Shown here piece by piece: positions 59,397 to 64,000 of a stretch of 64,000 nucleotides of DNA. Location: NCBI GenBank assembly GCA_949825045.1, contig OX463835.1, forward strand, positions 16,943,201-17,007,200, given 5' to 3'. The DNA is from Argyresthia goedartella (lineage: Eukaryota; Arthropoda; Insecta; Lepidoptera; Argyresthiidae). A model generated the notes under the pieces. That model worked only from the letters and a program-made list of their open reading frames with translations, was not told where the DNA came from and did not search any database. The translations under genes and the position numbers were made by a program. Within the stretch, counting starts at the first letter, position 1. Each line of letters begins with the position of its first letter.

Positions 59397-60038
59397 CTAG
59401 CGGATATTTCACCATATAACGATTTTTGCTTCATAGGCCCATAAGGGGTCCTGAAAACGCCTGAAAACGGGTTTTCAGGTTATGGCGTCATCTGATAGAG
59501 GGTGCCCTGAAATGAACTGAAAACATGTTTCAGGCGCCTGAAAACGACGGCAACTTGGGTGAAATTTTGATCTTTATATATGTGATAGAGCAACTTCTGA
59601 AACGGCCTGAAATGATTTTTCAGCCTGCTGAAAACGCCTCTAAAGCACTGAAATTGACGTTCAAAGTTTTTGACCTAACCTAGCGGCGTAACACCATGAA
59701 TGATGTATATTGTATTCCTAAGGATACTTTAGTTACCTTGCATAATTTGTAAATATTTTTAGTAGGTTGATATAAGGGAATAACTAACGTTTAATTAGTG
59801 ATAAGACAATTGATTTACCTATTTGAAAATTAGAAGAAGAAAAAATGGAAAAAACTCGGAGTAACTACCCAGAAGAATTAACTTGACACTTGTGTTCGTG
59901 ACACCATTTTTTTTTTATTTTTTTTTGTATTTGTCAAATAGACAATGTGTTTTTCTCTCATTATGAAGCAAAAACGAGATAATAAGTAATAAAGAGTTAA
60001 AGAGTATATTCACCCACAATATACGTTTTAATTTCAGA

Positions 60039-60201
60039 ATACCATTACGCCGAGTTGTGCCAGAGAGGCAGTTCATGAGGAGGGGAAACGTGACTTAGAG
60101 CAGTGGGCATTGTATCAAATCATGGCCCACTGGGAAAAAATCGGTGCGGAATCAATAGCAGCTGGCAATCTCGCTGAACGTGGTGGCTCATGGATCGCAT
60201 A
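60039..60201 (+). CDS. Exon-like segment of unknown gene (copy 1)
   Basis: After a good acceptor (cgttttaatttcag) the frame ..TPSCAREAVHEEGKRDLEQW then ALYQIMAHWEKIGAESIAAG and NLAERGGSWIA ends at TAA (60199-60201). Mixed amphipathic composition looks protein-like, but I recognise no family and found no partner exon. Could be the last exon of a host gene or chance. Identical in copy 2 (about 61203-61365). Confidence 0.3.
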
Positions 60202-60689
60202 AAACGATAGAGGAGTGGAGATGGGAGTTTTTTTACTGTTATTATTACCCTGTATTAACAGTGACGAGGTTATACATATTATGAGCAAGATTTAGGTTTG
60301 AATTTGCTTCTTATTTGCAACTCATACTACATATTTGCATAACCATTGGTCTGTCACGTAATCAAATATGATCGCGTAAAAAAAGGGCCTGTCTGTCACG
60401 TAATCAAATATGACCGCGGTCTGAAGTAGGTACATTTTGATCGAAAGGAAGAACGAAACATAGGACTATCCCTTTCTAACTTGCACCAAAATGTAGCCGA
60501 AAGAACAAGGATGGTATACTATCCATTGATTAGCCTCTAAAGACAGCCATCGCTGGTTAGTGAGGCAATGAAGTGACGCGCTCGCCGGTGGCAAAGTATC
60601 TCTTGATCATGTGCCTGCGTCGACTCAAGATAAATAATTGTAAAAAATTGATGAGGAGACGTGTTATTTTTATTGAATTCCTTGGAATA

Positions 60690-61175
60690 ATGTTTGTTAG
60701 GTGATTTCAATCTTCCGTGTATACAATGGAGTAGTAACGGCCCCCTAGTACAAAAAAAGGACCGGTGGAAATATAGAACTTAGCCACAGATCTACTGGAT
60801 GAGTTTGTTCTGTTAGGTCTTACACAATTCAATTATCTTAAAAACACTAGCAATAACGTGTTGGATCTAGCCTTTTCAAGCTTTCCGGTGGATTTGGCGG
60901 AAGTAGAATATCCACTATCTAAACCGGATACTTTCCACCCTGTATTTAGCATAGACGCTTCCGACATTACCGCTAAACCACTGAAAGCTAGACCATTCTT
61001 TAAACTTCAATTCAACAGAGCTGATTACGACGGCATCCTTGAAGCTCTTAATCTGGTAGGATGGGAGTCAGCACTAAGCGGGAACACGGTAGACGAAGCC
61101 GTCAAAGTTTTCTACGAACACCTGCGGACTAGCATAAACCTATACGCCCCTAAAGTTTTAACACACAAACGCAAT
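60690..61175 (+). pseudogene. LINE endonuclease fragment (duplicated copy 1)
   Basis: GDFNLPCIQWSSNGPL (an APE endonuclease GDFN motif) at about 60700, then after a frame break LLDEFVLLGLTQFNYLKNTS and NNVLDLAFSSFPVDL. Cut off at HKRNT by the duplication junction. Confidence 0.75.
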
Positions 61176-61853
61176 ACCCACACTATACGTTTTAATTTCA
61201 GAATACCATTACGCCGAGTTGTGCCAGAGAGGCAGTTCATGAGGAGGGGAAACGTGACTTAGAGCAGTGGGCATTGTATCAAATCATGGCCCACTGGGAA
61301 AAAATCGGTGCGGAATCAATAGCAGCTGGCAATCTCGCTGAACGTGGTGGCTCATGGATCGCATAAAACGATAGAGGAGTGGAGATGGGAGTTTTTTTAC
61401 TGTTATTATTACCCTGTATTAACAGTGACGAGGTTATACATATTATGAGCAAGATTTAGGTTTGAATTTGCTTCTTATTTGCAACTCATACTACATATTT
61501 GCATAACCATTGGTCTGTCACGTAATCAAATATGATCGCGTAAAAAAAGGGCCTGTCTGTCACGTAATCAAATATGACCGCGGTCTGAAGTAGGTACATT
61601 TTGATCGAAAGGAAGAACGAAACATAGGACTATCCCTTTCTAACTTGCACCAAAATGTAGCCGAAAGAACAAGGATGGTATACTATCCATTGATTAGCCT
61701 CTAAAGACAGCCATCGCTGGTTAGTGAGGCAATGAAGTGACGCGCTCGCCGGTGGCAAAGTATCTCTTGATCATGTGCCTGCGTCGACTCAAGATAAATA
61801 ATTGTAAAAAATTGATGAGGAGACGTGTTATTTTTATTGAATTCCTTGGAATA

Positions 61854-64000
61854 ATGTTTGTTAGGTGATTTCAATCTTCCGTGTATACAATGGAGTAGTA
61901 ACGGCCCCCTAGTACAAAAAAAGGACCGGTGGAAATATAGAACTTAGCCACAGATCTACTGGATGAGTTTGTTCTGTTAGGTCTTACACAATTCAATTAT
62001 CTTAAAAACACTAGCAATAACGTGTTGGATCTAGCCTTTTCAAGCTTTCCGGTGGATTTGGCGGAAGTAGAATATCCACTATCTAAACCGGATACTTTCC
62101 ACCCTGTATTTAGCATAGACGCTTCCGACATTACCGCTAAACCACTGAAAGCTAGACCATTCTTTAAACTTCAATTCAACAGAGCTGATTACGACGGCAT
62201 CCTTGAAGCTCTTAATCTGGTAGGATGGGAGTCAGCACTAAGCGGGAACACGGTAGACGAAGCCGTCAAAGTTTTCTACGAACACCTGCGGACTAGCATA
62301 AACCTATACGCCCCTAAAGTTTTAACACACAAACGCAATACCTATCCAATATGGTACAGTCGACCTCTGATCAAGATCTCCCGCGAAAAGCTTAAAGTAC
62401 ACGCTCGCTGGAAGCGGTTCCGGAACCCTCTTGACTACGCTGAGTTTTCCCTACTTAGAAAGAGGCAGCATAAGATACACTCGGAATGTTTCGTTGACTA
62501 CATACGACAAATGGAATTAAAAATTAAAGAATCGCCAAAAAATTTCTGGTCATACATAAAATCTAAACGTTCAGACTCCTCTTACCCAAAGTTTATCACT
62601 CACGGAGAAAAAAAGTACACCGAGGGAGGGAGTATTTGCGAGGCCTTCAATAGCTTCTTCCAGAGTGTTTTCATCCCGCCGGCCGATGAATATCCTAACA
62701 CAGAGTTACCACCATCACAGTCTGGTGTCACTTTCGATGTTCACTCAATCACGCTCACTGACGATTAAGTGCTAGAAGCTCTTAAACAACTCGATTGCAA
62801 CAAAGGTTCAGGGAGTGACAACCTACCCTCGTCGTTTATCTCTCGTAGCCGCCAAGCGCTACACCGGCCTCTGACTATTCTATATAATCGATCATTAAAG
62901 GAAGGATTTTTCCCGAGCGCCTGGAAAACCGCACTTATCGTGCCTATACACAAAAAGAGCTCTAAATTAAAGGTCGAAAACTACCGGCCCAATTCTATCC
63001 TGAACATATTTGCCAAAATATTAGACAAATTCGTATACGACACTTTCTATCTTTGTTTATCAAAAGGAATACCCGCAGAACAGCACGGCTTCCTCCAAGG
63101 CCGGTCTACTACCACGAATCTCGCTCTGTCAACGAACTTCTGCCTTAATTCAATGGAAAAACTTCGGCAGGTTGATGTGATCTACACTGACTTCAAAAAG
63201 GCCTTTGATCGTGTGGATCACACCATCCTGCTGCGCAAATTGGAACACCTAGGAATTCACGGGGACCTACTGCGCTGGATACAATCATACCTCACCAAAA
63301 GGTCACAGGCAATTGTGGTTGGTGGGTTCAGATCAAACTTCGTGGATATATCATATGGTGTCCCACAAGGATCCCACTTGGGGCCCCTCTTGTACAACTC
63401 TTATCTATACGACATTTACACCTGCTTTAGTAGTGCATCCTTTATTATGTACGCAGACGATACAAAAATATTTATGGATATCAAGGGACCGACGGACTGT
63501 GCTTACCTTCAAAATGACCTAAACACATTATCAAAATACTACATCACTAATAGAATTAACGTTAATACCATGAAATGCCAATTAATATCCTTTTCACGGA
63601 AAATTGAACGCGTATTGAACGTGTGCAACTAGTGCGTGATCTTGGCGTACACCTAGATCACCAATTAAATATGAACGAGCATGTAGATATCATCACCAGG
63701 AAAGCCTACAAAAACTTAGGGTTTGTACTGCGCACCTGCCAACCTTTTAGGGATATATCTTGCATAAAAAAGGTGTTCTTCGCATATGTACGTAGTATAC
63801 TTGAATATGCTTCTAGTATTTGGAATCCCTACTACATCGCACACCAGCAAAATATTGAAAAAGTTCAATCCTAGTTCCTCAAACACCTTACCTTTAAGAG
63901 CAACGCATATATCGATGGCTACGAGGAGAGCTGCTCGTGACACAGGATACCGAGTCTTACGGCGCGCCGCACACTCGCCGACATGTCTCTGCTGTACGAC
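61854..64000 (+). pseudogene. Non-LTR retrotransposon ORF2 (endonuclease C-terminus plus RT), broken, runs off the window
   Basis: Jockey/CR1-group pol. Endonuclease end (GDFNLP; NNVLDLAFSS) at 61864-62070; linker to 62768; RT from 62769. RT motifs: GSGSDNLPS, LIVPIHKKSSKLKVENYRP, EQHGFLQGRSTT, IYTDFKKAFDRVDH (catalytic D), SYGVPQGSHLGPLL and MYADDTKIF (catalytic DD). Then LVRDLGVHLDHQLNMNEHVD and YVRSILEYASSIWNPY. Breaks: in-frame TAA at 62766-62768, a stop at 63630-63632 with a frame change, and a stop at 63872-63874. The catalytic residues survive, so decay is recent. The 5' end is truncated at the GDFN motif, as expected of incomplete reverse transcription. Confidence 0.85.

Larger units (their letters stand above)
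58953..59693 (-). mobile_element. Putative solo LTR of a retrotransposon
   Basis: Bounded by TGTTACG (58953) and CGTAACA (59693), 741 bp. On the - strand it has a TATAAAA box, then AATAAA (59024-59019), then the end CGTAACA: the U3-R-U5 order of an LTR. A 58-bp tandem repeat lies in the U3 part. No clear target duplication is seen, so the limits are uncertain. Confidence 0.5.
53903..60011. other. Upstream region of the G-patch gene: repeats, no supported gene
   Basis: Contains the presumed promoter side of the G-patch gene (no core motif recognised), a family B copy (54601), an LTR candidate and duplicated AT-rich segments: 57530-57640 with 57870-57990, and 58130-58265 with 58310-58445. 55400-56460 holds nothing I can name. 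Confidence 0.5.
60012..62342 (+). repeat. 1164-bp tandem duplication, two near-identical copies
   Basis: 60012-61175 is repeated at 61176-62339. I see one difference (60019 a against 61183 c). Each copy contains the exon-like segment, an AT-rich spacer with a short tandem ggtctgtcacgtaatcaaat repeat, and the 5' part of a LINE. The junction shares acccaca/acc microhomology. Confidence 0.93.

Overview
This is eukaryotic, almost certainly lepidopteran (moth or butterfly), nuclear DNA. It has split genes with GT-AG introns, tRNA-derived SINEs, many copies of interspersed repeats of the kind common in Lepidoptera, Tc1/mariner-group DNA transposons, and decayed jockey/CR1/RTE-like LINEs. Small exons sit in large repeat-filled introns. 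I found no bacterial genes, CRISPR arrays or free-standing tRNA/rRNA genes.

Two host genes can be assembled by matching exon frames across introns. On the + strand, seven exons (7521-20450) encode ornithine decarboxylase antizyme. ORF1 and ORF2 are joined by a programmed +1 ribosomal frameshift at TCC-TGA (8266-8271); the 5' end of ORF1 was not located. On the - strand, nine exons (53902 down to 25967) form an apparently complete gene for a protein of about 1311 aa with a G-patch, an R3H-like segment, a long acidic region and a C-terminal DUF4780-like domain. The two genes converge, with about 5.5 kb between their stop codons.

The rest is mostly mobile DNA. (i) 1-7520: flank or first intron of antizyme, with SINEs and foldback repeats. 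(ii) 7.6-20.4 kb: antizyme introns holding a GC-rich foldback, a jockey RNase H relic and several repeat families. (iii) 20.5-26 kb: intergenic, with a 59-bp tandem array, a MITE, LINE and transposase relics. (iv) 28-53 kb: introns of the G-patch gene, which carry two well-preserved DNA transposons with TA target duplications: a 6.07-kb pogo/Tigger-like element (39137-45209) and a 2.23-kb Tc1/mariner-group element with DD82E spacing (47567-49798). A 2.7-kb long-inverted-repeat element, three minisatellites and many MITEs are also present. (v) 54-60 kb: upstream of the G-patch gene, with a putative solo LTR. (vi) 60-64 kb: a non-LTR retrotransposon whose 5' part, plus an exon-like segment, lies in a near-perfect 1164-bp tandem duplication; it runs off the window.

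The strongest biology is the antizyme recoding site, which is assembled by splicing just 7 nt upstream of the bypassed stop, beside an intron filled with decayed copies of that exon end and splice donor. Next are the unusual domain combination of the G-patch gene and the two near-intact transposons. Domain names come from motif reading by eye; no database search was run.
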